Assembly (NCBI RefSeq): GCF_000422885.1
Contig: NZ_AUGX01000044.1
Coordinates: 1-38,027, forward strand
Length of the DNA: 38,027 nucleotides
Origin: Ottowia thiooxydans DSM 14619
GTDB taxonomy: Bacteria; Pseudomonadota; Gammaproteobacteria; Burkholderiales; Burkholderiaceae_C
Direction: 5' to 3'
Part shown: positions 1 to 7,677 of the stretch, piece after piece
Layout of the letters: each line of letters begins with the position of its first letter
Position numbering within the stretch: the first letter of the stretch is position 1
The notes under the pieces: generated by a model
Seen by the model: the letters and a program-made list of their open reading frames with translations, nothing else
Told to the model about the DNA's origin: nothing
Database searches by the model: none
Made by a program: the position numbers and the translations under genes

Positions 1-166
1 CCCCCGCCCTCTCCCAGGGGGAGAGGGAGTGAAAACCGAGCCGGCCTCCGACCTTAATAGAAGAACACAGGGTAGCTATTTAGCGCTGCGAACAAATCAA
101 ACGCCGCTTGCCCTCACCGGTTGGCCGGCCCCGCCCAACCCTCCCAAGGGGAGAGGGCGTGAAGAC
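1..166. repeat. Intergenic tail after lysA with two short C/G-rich palindromes
   Basis: No gene is supported here. Positions 7-27 form a hairpin (CCCTCTCCC, three-base loop, GGGAGAGGG). A weaker relative lies at 139-157. Both resemble the palindromes at 26978-27003 and 27136-27163. Positions 41-55 (CCGGCCTCCGACCTT) also resemble the end of the long repeat near 27494-27508. The segment lies downstream of lysA on the minus strand, so the 139-157 hairpin may act as a terminator, although neither flank carries a clear T-run. The left boundary is cut by the window edge. Confidence 0.5.
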
Positions 167-1453
167 TCAAATCGATTCCAACCGCCACAACTCCTCCACA
201 CTCTCCCGCTTCCGAATCACCCGCGCATTACCCCCATCCACCATGACCTCCGCCGCACGCGGACGCGTGTTGTAGTTGCTGCTCATGCTCATGCTGTACG
301 CACCTGCAGACAGCACAGCCAGCAGATCACCGGGCTGCACTGCCAGGTCTCGGTCACGGCCCAGCCAATCCCCGCTTTCGCACACCGGGCCCACCACGTC
401 ATAAGTGATGGGGGGCGCATCGCGTGGCTGAAGAGGAACGATCTGGTGAAACGCTTCGTAGAGTGCCGGACGTGGCAGATCATTCATGGCGGCATCGACG
501 ATGCAGAAATTCTTCTGCTCGCCGGGCTTGAGGTATTGCACTTCGGTGATGCAGACCCCGGCATTTCCCACCAGCGAGCGGCCGGGCTCGATCATGATGG
601 TGCGGTTCCCAAAGCCACGGGCATCCAGGCGCGCCAGTAACAGCGTCCACAGCGCATCAGCCTGTGGCGGTGTGTCGCCGTTGTAATTGATGCCCAGCCC
701 ACCGCCGAAGTCGATGTGATGAATAGCAATTCCGGCCGCTTCGATGGTGCTCACCAGGTCGAGGACGCGGTCCATGGCTTCCAGATAAGGGGCCTCTTCC
801 GTGATTTGCGAGCCGATGTGGCAATCAATCCCCACCACCCGCAGGCCGGGCAGGGCGGCTGCACGTTGGTAGGCGGTCAGCGCGTCTTCGTGCGCAATGC
901 CGAATTTATTGCCTTTCAGGCCGGTGGAAATGTAGGGGTGTGTCTTGGCATCCACGTTCGGATTGACGCGGATACTGACGGGCGCCACTGCTCCGCATTC
1001 ACGCGCCACCGCATCCAACACCTCCAGCTCAGCGAGGCTTTCCACGTTGAAACAGCCCACACCGGCATGCAAGGCGTGGCGCATCTCATGGCGGGTCTTG
1101 CCGACACCTGAAAAGATGATTTTGGCGGGCTCAGCACCTACAGCCAGCGCGCGCTCGAGCTCGCCTGAGGAAACAATGTCGAAGCCGCAGCCAGCCTCAG
1201 CCAGAAGTTTCAAAATGGCGAGCGAGGAGTTGGCCTTCATGGCATAGCAGATCAGTGCTTTCCTGCCAGCCAGGCCACGCTGATAGGCGGCGAGCGCCGA
1301 AAGCACCGCAGCCTGTGAATAGACGAAGAGGGGGGTGCCATGCTGAGCAGCGAGTGCGCGCAGTTCCACCTGCTCTACGACCAGTTGGCCGCCGTTATAG
1401 GCCACAAAAGGACCGCCAGGCAGGGCGGAAGGCTCGGAGGGCAGATGATTCAT
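167..1453 (-). CDS. lysA: Diaminopimelate decarboxylase
   Basis: PLP-dependent fold-type III decarboxylase that converts meso-diaminopimelate to L-lysine and CO2, the last step of lysine synthesis, in the cytosol. The 428 aa protein is full length for the family. Visible hallmarks are the PLP lysine K73 in CYAMKANSS, the HIGSQ motif, the glycine-rich phosphate loop FGGGLGINY, EPGRSLV, and the C-terminal GPVCESGDWLGRDR block that supplies the active-site cysteine at the dimer interface. A GAYSMSMSSNYN segment near the C-terminus is also typical. The start at 1453 overlaps the stop of the upstream lipoprotein gene by four bases (ATGA), which supports this start and suggests translational coupling. 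The lptM-lysA pairing is common in proteobacteria. Identification is very secure. Confidence 0.97.
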   Translation of the reverse strand: MNHLPSEPSALPGGPFVAYNGGQLVVEQVELRALAAQHGTPLFVYSQAAVLSALAAYQRGLAGRKALICYAMKANSSLAILKLLAEAGCGFDIVSSGELERALAVGAEPAKIIFSGVGKTRHEMRHALHAGVGCFNVESLAELEVLDAVARECGAVAPVSIRVNPNVDAKTHPYISTGLKGNKFGIAHEDALTAYQRAAALPGLRVVGIDCHIGSQITEEAPYLEAMDRVLDLVSTIEAAGIAIHHIDFGGGLGINYNGDTPPQADALWTLLLARLDARGFGNRTIMIEPGRSLVGNAGVCITEVQYLKPGEQKNFCIVDAAMNDLPRPALYEAFHQIVPLQPRDAPPITYDVVGPVCESGDWLGRDRDLAVQPGDLLAVLSAGAYSMSMSSNYNTRPRAAEVMVDGGNARVIRKRESVEELWRLESI

Positions 1454-1710
1454 TGGGTTTCAGGCAAATTGGGCAGGGCGGATGGCAACGGAGCTTGCTC
1501 GTTGGTGGCGGCCGGCACAGCCGCCGGTTCACCAGCGGCGCGCTTGGGCTTGCCAAACACCGTTTGCGGCAGCGTGGCGCGCTCCGCAGCCGGGACGGTG
1601 CCCGGAATGACCAGCGGGCCTTTCTGTCCACAGGCGGTCAAGATGACCGCGACAATGGGGAGGACAAGCCCGATGGCTAGAATTCTTGCAGGCTGCAGCT
1701 TCAGTGGCAT
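1450..1710 (-). CDS. lptM: LptM-family small lipoprotein (LptM/YifL-like)
   Basis: Small outer-membrane lipoprotein of 86 aa from the ATG at 1710. The signal peptide has a hydrophobic core followed by the lipobox LTAC and then GQKGPL, which is the signature of the LptM (YifL) family. In E. coli LptM helps the LPS translocon LptD/LptE mature; that role is known for the family and only inferred here. After GQKGPL the chain is proline/alanine-rich and probably disordered. An upstream in-frame codon would add 24 residues ahead of a normal signal peptide, so I prefer 1710. It overlaps lysA by four bases and lies 14 bp from the divergent cyaY start, so promoters for the two directions must overlap neighbouring coding sequence. 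Confidence 0.88.
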   Translation of the reverse strand: MPLKLQPARILAIGLVLPIVAVILTACGQKGPLVIPGTVPAAERATLPQTVFGKPKRAAGEPAAVPAATNEQAPLPSALPNLPETQ

Positions 1711-1724
1711 AGAAAACGATTGTA

Positions 1725-2054
1725 ATGACCGACCTTGAATATCTAAATTTGGCTGAAATCTTGCTGGCCCGCATTGAGGCACGCTGCGACCAGCTCAATG
1801 AAACCACGCAAGCCGATATCGATAACCAGCGTGTAGGCGGTATGGTGACCCTGGCGTTTGACGATGGCAGTCAGGTCATCGTCAATTTGCAAAAACCCTT
1901 GCAGGAGGTCTGGTTGGCAGCGCGCTCGGGGGGCTATCACTACCGCTATCAAGGTGATGCCTGGCGCGATACCAAGACGAATGAGGAGTTCTTTGAGCGG
2001 CTATCGGCCAGTGTGAGTGAGCACGCGGGCATGCCTTTGGTTTTTAGCGCCTGA
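1725..2054 (+). CDS. cyaY: Iron donor protein CyaY (bacterial frataxin)
   Basis: Frataxin homologue of 109 aa, the usual bacterial length. Frataxins bind iron and modulate the cysteine desulfurase IscS during Fe-S cluster assembly in the cytosol. Family features visible are the N-terminal helix rich in acidic residues (LNLAEILLARIEARCDQ), the first strand region around DIDNQRVGGMVTLAF, the conserved NLQKPLQEVWLA segment and GGYHYRY before the C-terminal helix. The ATG at 1725 gives the expected N-terminus. The gene stands alone on the plus strand, divergent from lptM-lysA and convergent with the PBP1A gene. The lptM-lysA/cyaY/PBP1A neighbourhood is familiar in betaproteobacteria and supports the assignment. 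Confidence 0.93.
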   Translation: MTDLEYLNLAEILLARIEARCDQLNETTQADIDNQRVGGMVTLAFDDGSQVIVNLQKPLQEVWLAARSGGYHYRYQGDAWRDTKTNEEFFERLSASVSEHAGMPLVFSA

Positions 2055-2120
2055 AACCCTGACGGCTCCAGGGAAAACCTCTGGGACCGCCGGAGTTTCG
2101 TGCTGATCAGCGTTTTCAGC

Positions 2121-4508
2121 CTAGTTCTTGAACAAATCCAGAATGCGGTTGCGTTCCTCAGACGGCGCCTGAGTTTCCTGTGAAGTCTCCGCAGGTGGGG
2201 CCAGGCCGGCGCCGCCCAGGTGGCTGATGCCGCCGCCGCGCGCATATTCTTCGTAGTACCAATCACTGCCGACATTCACGACACCTTCCGGCGGCGTGAG
2301 TTGCGCCACAGGTACGCCCTTGAGCGCAGTCTGCATAAAGTCAATCCAGATTGGCAGCGAGAGCCCGCCGCCAGTTTCGCGATTGCCCAGGTTGCGCGGC
2401 GTGTCATAGCCCATCCAGACCACACCCACCAGTGTGGGTTGATAGCCTGCGAACCATGCATCCATGGAGTCGTTGGTGGTGCCTGTCTTGCCGTATAGAT
2501 CCGGCCGTTTGAGCGTGGCCTGCGCCTTCGCGGCGGTGCCGCTGCGCGCTACTTCCTGCAACATGGTGTTCATGATGAACGCATTGCGGGCGTCGATGGC
2601 ACGGCTGGCGTCGCTCGGTTGGGGCGGCTGGCTATCAACCAGAATTTTGCCGGTGTGATCCGTTACACGGGTGATCAGGAACGGATTGACGCGGTATCCG
2701 CCGTTGGCAAACACGCCAAAACCAGCGGCCAGCTGCATGGGAGTTACCGAGCCAGCGCCCAGCGCCATGGTCAGGTAAGGCGGGTTTCGCTCCGCATCGA
2801 AGCCAAAACGGGTGATCCAATCCTGGGCGTACTGTGGCGTCACGGATTGCAGCACACGAATGGAGATCATGTTGCGTGAGCGGGCCAAACCGCGTTTCAT
2901 GCTCATGGGGCCTTCAAAACCACCTTCGTAGTTCTTTGGTTCCCAAGGTTGGCCACCCGTCACGCTGCTGTCGAAGAACAGCGGGGCGTCATTGACGATG
3001 GTCGAGGGTGAAAAACCCTTTTCCAGGGAGGCTGAATAGACGAACGGCTTGAAGCTGGAGCCTGGCTGACGCCACGCTTGTGTTACATGGTTGAATTTAT
3101 TTTTGTCGAAGTCAAAGCCTCCTACGAGTGCTTTGACCGCACCGTTGCGAGGATCCAACGCGACCAGCGCGCCCTCAACCTCCGGCAATTGCGCGATTTC
3201 CCATCCAGCCTTGGCGTTCTTGACGATGCGGATCACCGCGCCCGGCCGGATACGGATGGCGGGAGCGGCCTTGGGCGAGAGTCCGCTCTGTGCAGCTCGT
3301 AGGCCTTCGCCAGTGATTTCGACTTTTTCGCCGTTTTGGCGCATGGCCTCGACTTTTTTGGCGTCTGCTTCAGTCACGACGGCAGCCAGGAGGTTGCCGG
3401 TGTCGGGGTGGTTGACCAGGGCGTCATCGATCGCATCCTCCACCTCGGCCGCGACCTTTGGCAGTTCGATGAATTTCTCCGGGCCGCGATAGGCTTTGCG
3501 GCGATCGAAGTCGAGAATGCCTTTGCGCAGCGCTTCGTAAGCGGCGTTCTGATCGGAAGCAGTGATGGAGGTGTAGACGTTCAGGCCACGGTTGTAGGTT
3601 TGGTCGCCGTACTGGGCGAACATGAGCTGGCGTACCATTTCCGCCACATATTGGGCGTGGACGCGCGTGCCTTCGCTAGGTGGGCGGATGCGCAGCTCTT
3701 CTTTCTTGGCCTTAGCAGCTTGTTCGGCGGTGATGAAGCCGTTGTCCTCCATGCGCTCAACGATGTAGAGCTGACGAGAGCGTGCGCGCGTAGGGTTGCT
3801 GATGGGGTTGTTGGCAGACGGCGCCTGGGGCAATCCGGCCAGCATGGCGGCTTCAGCGATGGAGATGTCCTTCAGCGGTTTGCCGAAATAAGCTTCGGAA
3901 GCCGCCGCGAACCCATAGGAGCGGTTGCCCAGGTAGATCTGGTTCATGTAGATCTCCAGGATCTGGTCCTTCGTGAGCATGTGCTCAAGCTTGAAGGTCA
4001 GCAGAATCTCGTAGATCTTGCGGGTGTAGGTTTTCTCGGAAGACAAATAGACGTTGCGCGCCACCTGCATGGTGATCGTGGAGGCGCCCTGGCTTTTCAG
4101 TCGGCCCAGGTTGGCGATTGCGGCACGCGCAACGCCCACGTAGTCCACTCCGTTGTGCTGGTAGAAGCGAGCGTCCTCAATGGCCAGGACCGCGTCTTTC
4201 ATCACCTGCGGAATTTCCTTGATGGGCGTCAGGTTACGGCGTTCTTCTCCGAACTGGCCGATCAGCGCACCTTCGGCGGTGTACACGCGCAGAGGCAGCT
4301 TGGGACGGTAGTTGGACAACTCCGACACATCGGGCAGGTTGGGGTAGGCGATCGCCAGCGCCATGAGGCCAGCCATCACTGCACACGCCGCCACGGCGAA
4401 CAGGGCACCGAACACCCATATGCAAGCCTTGGTGACCCATCTCAGCCATTTCGGGGTGGGGGCGGCTGCGCGGTTGGCCGACGCGGAGCCTGAGTTTTCT
4501 GTGGGCAT
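2121..4508 (-). CDS. mrcA: Penicillin-binding protein 1A (bifunctional class A PBP)
   Basis: Bifunctional peptidoglycan synthase of 795 aa. One membrane anchor lies at about residues 28-55, followed by a GT51 glycosyltransferase domain (about 75-250) with catalytic E111 in AIEDARFYQHNGVD and the GASTITMQ motif at 141-148. An OB-like linker region (about 350-440) precedes the transpeptidase domain with S484-S-F-K487, S544-R-N546 and K674-T-G676. All catalytic residues of both activities are present. The C-terminal tail after about residue 755 is low complexity. The gene is divergent from pilM across a 254 bp region, an arrangement widely conserved in proteobacteria. It is also called ponA in many genomes. 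The ATG at 4508 directly precedes a normal cytoplasmic stretch. Confidence 0.96.
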   Translation of the reverse strand: MPTENSGSASANRAAAPTPKWLRWVTKACIWVFGALFAVAACAVMAGLMALAIAYPNLPDVSELSNYRPKLPLRVYTAEGALIGQFGEERRNLTPIKEIPQVMKDAVLAIEDARFYQHNGVDYVGVARAAIANLGRLKSQGASTITMQVARNVYLSSEKTYTRKIYEILLTFKLEHMLTKDQILEIYMNQIYLGNRSYGFAAASEAYFGKPLKDISIAEAAMLAGLPQAPSANNPISNPTRARSRQLYIVERMEDNGFITAEQAAKAKKEELRIRPPSEGTRVHAQYVAEMVRQLMFAQYGDQTYNRGLNVYTSITASDQNAAYEALRKGILDFDRRKAYRGPEKFIELPKVAAEVEDAIDDALVNHPDTGNLLAAVVTEADAKKVEAMRQNGEKVEITGEGLRAAQSGLSPKAAPAIRIRPGAVIRIVKNAKAGWEIAQLPEVEGALVALDPRNGAVKALVGGFDFDKNKFNHVTQAWRQPGSSFKPFVYSASLEKGFSPSTIVNDAPLFFDSSVTGGQPWEPKNYEGGFEGPMSMKRGLARSRNMISIRVLQSVTPQYAQDWITRFGFDAERNPPYLTMALGAGSVTPMQLAAGFGVFANGGYRVNPFLITRVTDHTGKILVDSQPPQPSDASRAIDARNAFIMNTMLQEVARSGTAAKAQATLKRPDLYGKTGTTNDSMDAWFAGYQPTLVGVVWMGYDTPRNLGNRETGGGLSLPIWIDFMQTALKGVPVAQLTPPEGVVNVGSDWYYEEYARGGGISHLGGAGLAPPAETSQETQAPSEERNRILDLFKN

Positions 4509-4762
4509 ACAGCTACATTGGTTAGTTAGTTAGCAGGCACTTTCGCGCAAGAGTGTGACTTCAGGCAGTTTTTTGCCCCGGGGGATAGGTGGATCATGAT
4601 TGAAACCAAAGATAATCAAACGTGTTTCATCGTTAGTTTTTGACAACGAGTGAAACAGGATCTGTCTTGTTTTTCCTTTGCGTAGCAAAGAGCTTGCTGC
4701 TAGCATGCAAGTGAAGTATTAAGGTTGCACGTTTGTGCGACCGAAAGTAACCAGGTGCCTTC
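4509..4762. promoter_or_regulatory. Divergent mrcA/pilM promoter region with palindrome and leader hairpin
   Basis: This 254 bp intergenic region must hold start signals for both directions. A possible sigma-70 promoter for pilM is TTGCTG (4694-4699), 17 bp, TATTAA (4717-4722). Overlapping it is a near-palindrome at 4693-4711 (CTTGC, TGCTAGCA, T, GCAAG), a possible operator. Positions 4723-4742 form a hairpin (GGTTGCAC, GTTT loop, GTGCGACC, one G-T pair) that would lie in the pilM leader just upstream of the ribosome-binding region. TTGACA at 4640-4645 lacks a good -10. All of this is read by eye; no start site is proven. Confidence 0.35.
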
Positions 4763-5839
4763 TTGACTATTGCCTCGATGTTCAGCCGACGACCTGCGCC
4801 GATGATTGGCCTTGACATCAGCCCTTCAAGTGCGAAGCTGGTGGAATTGGGCAATGACCGCTCAGCCACCCTCACACTCGAGCGCTGTGCCATCGAGCCG
4901 TTGGGGCGAGGCTGGATCAATGACGGCAATATCGAAAAATTCGATGAAGTGGTGGATGCCCTGCGGCGACTGGTCACTAAAAGTGGTACCAAAGCCAAGC
5001 AAGTGGCGATGGCTTTGCCAGCTTCGGTTGTTATAAGCAAGAAGATCATTTTACCAAGTGGCCTGAGCGAACGCGAGATGGAGCTTCAGGTTGAGTCTGA
5101 GGCCAACCAATACATCCCATTCTCGCTGGACGAAGTAAGCCTGGATTTCTGTGTGGCAGGCCCCAGCGCTACTTCTGCGGGTGACATTGATGTCGTCATC
5201 GCGGCGTCACGCAAGGAAAAGGTCGAAGACCGCCAAGGCTTGGCCGAATCCGCCGGGCTCACACCGGTCGTGATCGATGTGGAATCCTACGCTTCCCGCC
5301 TGGCTGTTGGTCGGGTGATTGAGCGGCTGCCCGGTGGCGGCAGGGATGCCGTGATTGCGCTGTTCGAGATTGGCGCCACCACCTCCACACTGCAGGCCTT
5401 GCGCAACGATGAGCTTCTCTATGAGCGTGATCAGATTTTTGGTGGCGCGCAGTTGACCCAGATGCTGGTACGCCAATACGGTTTCACGCAGGAAGAAGCC
5501 GAAGCCAAGAAGCGCGCGGGTGAACTGCCGGACGATTTCGGTGCGGTGGTTCTGCGGCCTTATGTAGAGTCACTGGCTCAAGAAGTTGAGCGCGCTTTGA
5601 AATTTTTCTTCACGAGCACGCCGCACCATCGGGTGGACTATGTGTTGCTGGCTGGCGGCACGGCCGGGCTCCTGGGTTTGACTGAAGCGGTTACCAAGCA
5701 CACCACGTTTCCTTGCCAGGTGGTCAATCCGTTCGAAGGAATGGACATCGGCCGGGGTGTGCGTGAGAAACGAATGCTGCGTGAGGCGCCTTCCTATCTA
5801 ACGGCTTGCGGTTTGGCCATGCGGAGGTTCCTGCGGTGA
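4763..5839 (+). CDS. pilM: Type IV pilus inner-membrane platform protein PilM
   Basis: Actin-like cytoplasmic ATPase-fold protein of the type IV pilus alignment subcomplex; it binds the N-terminal tail of PilN at the inner membrane. The 358 aa length is typical. The phosphate-1-like motif IGLDISPSSAKLVELG near the N-terminus and the ADxxxLAGG-like stretch VLLAGGTAGLLGL in the C-terminal half mark the family. I use the TTG at 4763 because AGGT lies at a good distance before it and the extra residues resemble homologues. The alternative ATG at 4778 would remove five residues. Its stop overlaps the pilN GTG start by four bases, so it leads the pilMNOPQ operon. Confidence 0.93.
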   Translation: MTIASMFSRRPAPMIGLDISPSSAKLVELGNDRSATLTLERCAIEPLGRGWINDGNIEKFDEVVDALRRLVTKSGTKAKQVAMALPASVVISKKIILPSGLSEREMELQVESEANQYIPFSLDEVSLDFCVAGPSATSAGDIDVVIAASRKEKVEDRQGLAESAGLTPVVIDVESYASRLAVGRVIERLPGGGRDAVIALFEIGATTSTLQALRNDELLYERDQIFGGAQLTQMLVRQYGFTQEEAEAKKRAGELPDDFGAVVLRPYVESLAQEVERALKFFFTSTPHHRVDYVLLAGGTAGLLGLTEAVTKHTTFPCQVVNPFEGMDIGRGVREKRMLREAPSYLTACGLAMRRFLR

Positions 5840-6441
5840 TTTTGATCAACCTGCTGCCCCACAGGGAAATGGCGCGCCAAGCGGCGCGCAAGGGTTTCAA
5901 TGCCTCGCTGGTAGGGGCAGTCGTGAGCGGCGCTCTGATCGCCGCCACCATCTATATTTGGTATCAGGGCGCCATCTCGGAGCAACAGGATCGCAACGCG
6001 TTCCTGGAACGCGAGATCAAGGTGCTTGATAACGAGATCAAGGAAATTGCTACGTTGCAGGATGAAATCGCAGCCCTGAAGGCGCGGCAACAAGCCGTTG
6101 AGGGGTTGCAGGCGGATCGCAATTTGCCGGTGCATCTGCTGAACGAGGCTGTTCGCCAGTTGCCCGAAGGCGTTTACCTCAAGAGCGTCAGGCAAGTGAA
6201 CCGCAACGTTCTCCTGGCGGGGGTCGCTCAGTCCAATGAACGTGTTTCCACACTATTGCGCAACCTTTCCCGTAACAGTGAATGGGTGACCAAACCCGAA
6301 CTCATCGAGATCGTGGCCGGTCGTCTGGCCTTGTCGCCCCGGGAGCAGCGCGTCGTATACAACTTCGTCGTGCGTGTTCAACTGCAACAAGCCAGCGCTG
6401 CCCAGCCAGCGTCTACGCCCCGCCCGGCGATCCGGCGCTGA
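5836..6441 (+). CDS. pilN: Type IV pilus assembly protein PilN
   Basis: Bitopic inner-membrane protein of 201 aa. The N-terminal motif ILINLLPHRE (residues 2-11) is the segment that docks into PilM; a membrane helix follows at about 23-43, then a coiled coil (about 48-95) and a periplasmic ferredoxin-like domain that pairs with PilO. The GTG at 5836 overlaps the pilM stop (GTGA) and places the INLLPHRE motif exactly at the N-terminus. A longer ATG-initiated reading from 5806 would bury the motif and is rejected. Overlap with pilM and 13 bp spacing to pilO indicate a single transcript. Confidence 0.95.
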   Translation: MILINLLPHREMARQAARKGFNASLVGAVVSGALIAATIYIWYQGAISEQQDRNAFLEREIKVLDNEIKEIATLQDEIAALKARQQAVEGLQADRNLPVHLLNEAVRQLPEGVYLKSVRQVNRNVLLAGVAQSNERVSTLLRNLSRNSEWVTKPELIEIVAGRLALSPREQRVVYNFVVRVQLQQASAAQPASTPRPAIRR

Positions 6442-6454
6442 GGAGATTTTCAGT

Positions 6455-7132
6455 ATGAAACTCTCTCCAAACATGGATATTCAAGGCTCTCTGCAGGCGG
6501 TCGGCAACCAGTTTCGCGGGTTGGATTCAAAAGATCCCTCCTCCTGGCCTGGGATTCCCCGCTACGCGTTGCTCGCCGCAGTAGCGGCAGTGGTGCTCAC
6601 CATGCTCTGGTTTCTGTGGCTGAAAAGCTCGGATGAAGAGCTTGAAGCGACTCGCGCAAAGGAGCAAACCTTGCGCGCTGATTACAAGACCAAGCTTCAG
6701 AAGGCGGTCAGCCTTGAAGAATTGAAGAAGCAGCGAGCTCAGGTTCAGCAGTACGTGACCTTGCTTGAAAAGCAATTGCCCAGCAAGGCGGAGATGGATG
6801 CCTTGTTGTCAGACATCAACCAGGCAGGCATTGGTCGCAATTTGCAGTTTGATCTCTTCCGGCCCGGTCAGATCACCATCAAAGATTACTATGCCGAGCT
6901 GCCCATTGCAGTGAAGGTCACCGGGCGTTATCACGACCTGGGCGCTTTCACCGCAGACATCGCGCATTTGTCTCGCATCGTGACTCTTAATAACATCGCG
7001 GTTACTCCCAGTACTGACAGGGACAAATCCGGCTCCCTGGTGCTTGAAGCAACAGCCAAGACCTTCCGCTACCTTGACGCCACTGAAGTGGCGGCGCAGC
7101 GCGCAGCTGCCAAAAAGGGAGCCAGGAAGTGA
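6455..7132 (+). CDS. pilO: Type IV pilus assembly protein PilO
   Basis: Inner-membrane protein of 225 aa that dimerises with PilN and links to PilP in the alignment complex. A cytoplasmic N-terminal tail is followed by a membrane helix at about residues 36-56, a coiled coil (about 57-105) rich in lysine and glutamate, and a periplasmic domain. The PilO signature region LPSKAEMDALLSDINQAG and the later segment YHDLGAFTADIAHLSRIVTL are clear. The ATG at 6455 follows AGGAG at 6441-6445; an upstream in-frame start at 6374 would lie inside pilN. The stop overlaps the pilP GTG by four bases. Confidence 0.95.
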   Translation: MKLSPNMDIQGSLQAVGNQFRGLDSKDPSSWPGIPRYALLAAVAAVVLTMLWFLWLKSSDEELEATRAKEQTLRADYKTKLQKAVSLEELKKQRAQVQQYVTLLEKQLPSKAEMDALLSDINQAGIGRNLQFDLFRPGQITIKDYYAELPIAVKVTGRYHDLGAFTADIAHLSRIVTLNNIAVTPSTDRDKSGSLVLEATAKTFRYLDATEVAAQRAAAKKGARK

Positions 7133-7677
7133 TCGGCCGCGTCAACAAGCACTTCTGGATGGCACTGGCGATCCTGCCTTTAATCGGCTGTTCTTCTTCG
7201 AATGATGAAGATCTCCGGCAATGGATGGCCGAGCAGCGTCGCCAGACGGTGCCTCGCGTGTCCCCTATCAGCGAACCTAAGCAGTATGTGCCCTTGGAGT
7301 ACACCGAGGTCGTCGCCACGGATCCCTTCAGCAGCATCAGACTGACGCAGGCCTTGAAGCGGGATTCGGATTCTCCCAATTCGAGCGCTGCCTTGTTGGC
7401 GCCAGAACTCAACCGGCGCAAGGAGCCGCTGGAAAGTCATCCGCTGGACACCATGGTCATGGTGGGCAGCTTGGAAAGAAAAGGCCAGCGCGTCGCGCTG
7501 GTCAAGGTAGATAGCCTTTTGTACCAGGTGCGCCAAGGCAACTACCTTGGACAGAACTATGGAAGAGTGATGAAAGTCGCTGAGGGCGAAATCACTTTGC
7601 GTGAAATTGTGCAGGATGCGGCTGGTGAGTGGATCGAGCGAAGCGCTGCGCTGCAACTGCAGGAGAAAACAAAATGA
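7129..7677 (+). CDS. pilP: Type IV pilus lipoprotein PilP
   Basis: Inner-membrane lipoprotein of 182 aa that bridges PilNO to the N-domains of the PilQ secretin. The signal peptide ends in the lipobox LIGC with lipid-bearing C21, followed by a flexible serine/acid-rich stretch. The C-terminal HR-type beta domain shows the family sequence around LDTMVMVGSLERKGQ, ALVKVDSLLYQVRQGNYLG and NYGRVMKV. The GTG at 7129 overlaps the pilO stop (GTGA). Its own stop overlaps the pilQ ATG (ATGA). Start choice is supported by both couplings and by the immediate signal peptide. Confidence 0.95.
   Translation: MIGRVNKHFWMALAILPLIGCSSSNDEDLRQWMAEQRRQTVPRVSPISEPKQYVPLEYTEVVATDPFSSIRLTQALKRDSDSPNSSAALLAPELNRRKEPLESHPLDTMVMVGSLERKGQRVALVKVDSLLYQVRQGNYLGQNYGRVMKVAEGEITLREIVQDAAGEWIERSAALQLQEKTK

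Noticed and set aside
3336-4493. 385-codon open frame on the plus strand
   Set aside because: It lies entirely antisense to the PBP1A gene, whose glycosyltransferase and transpeptidase motifs are intact; the frame has no recognisable motif and reflects GC-rich codon bias.
4640-4668. TTGACA as -35 of a pilM promoter
   Set aside because: The hexamer is perfect but at 17 bp spacing the -10 place reads TGTCTT, a poor match; kept only as a note.
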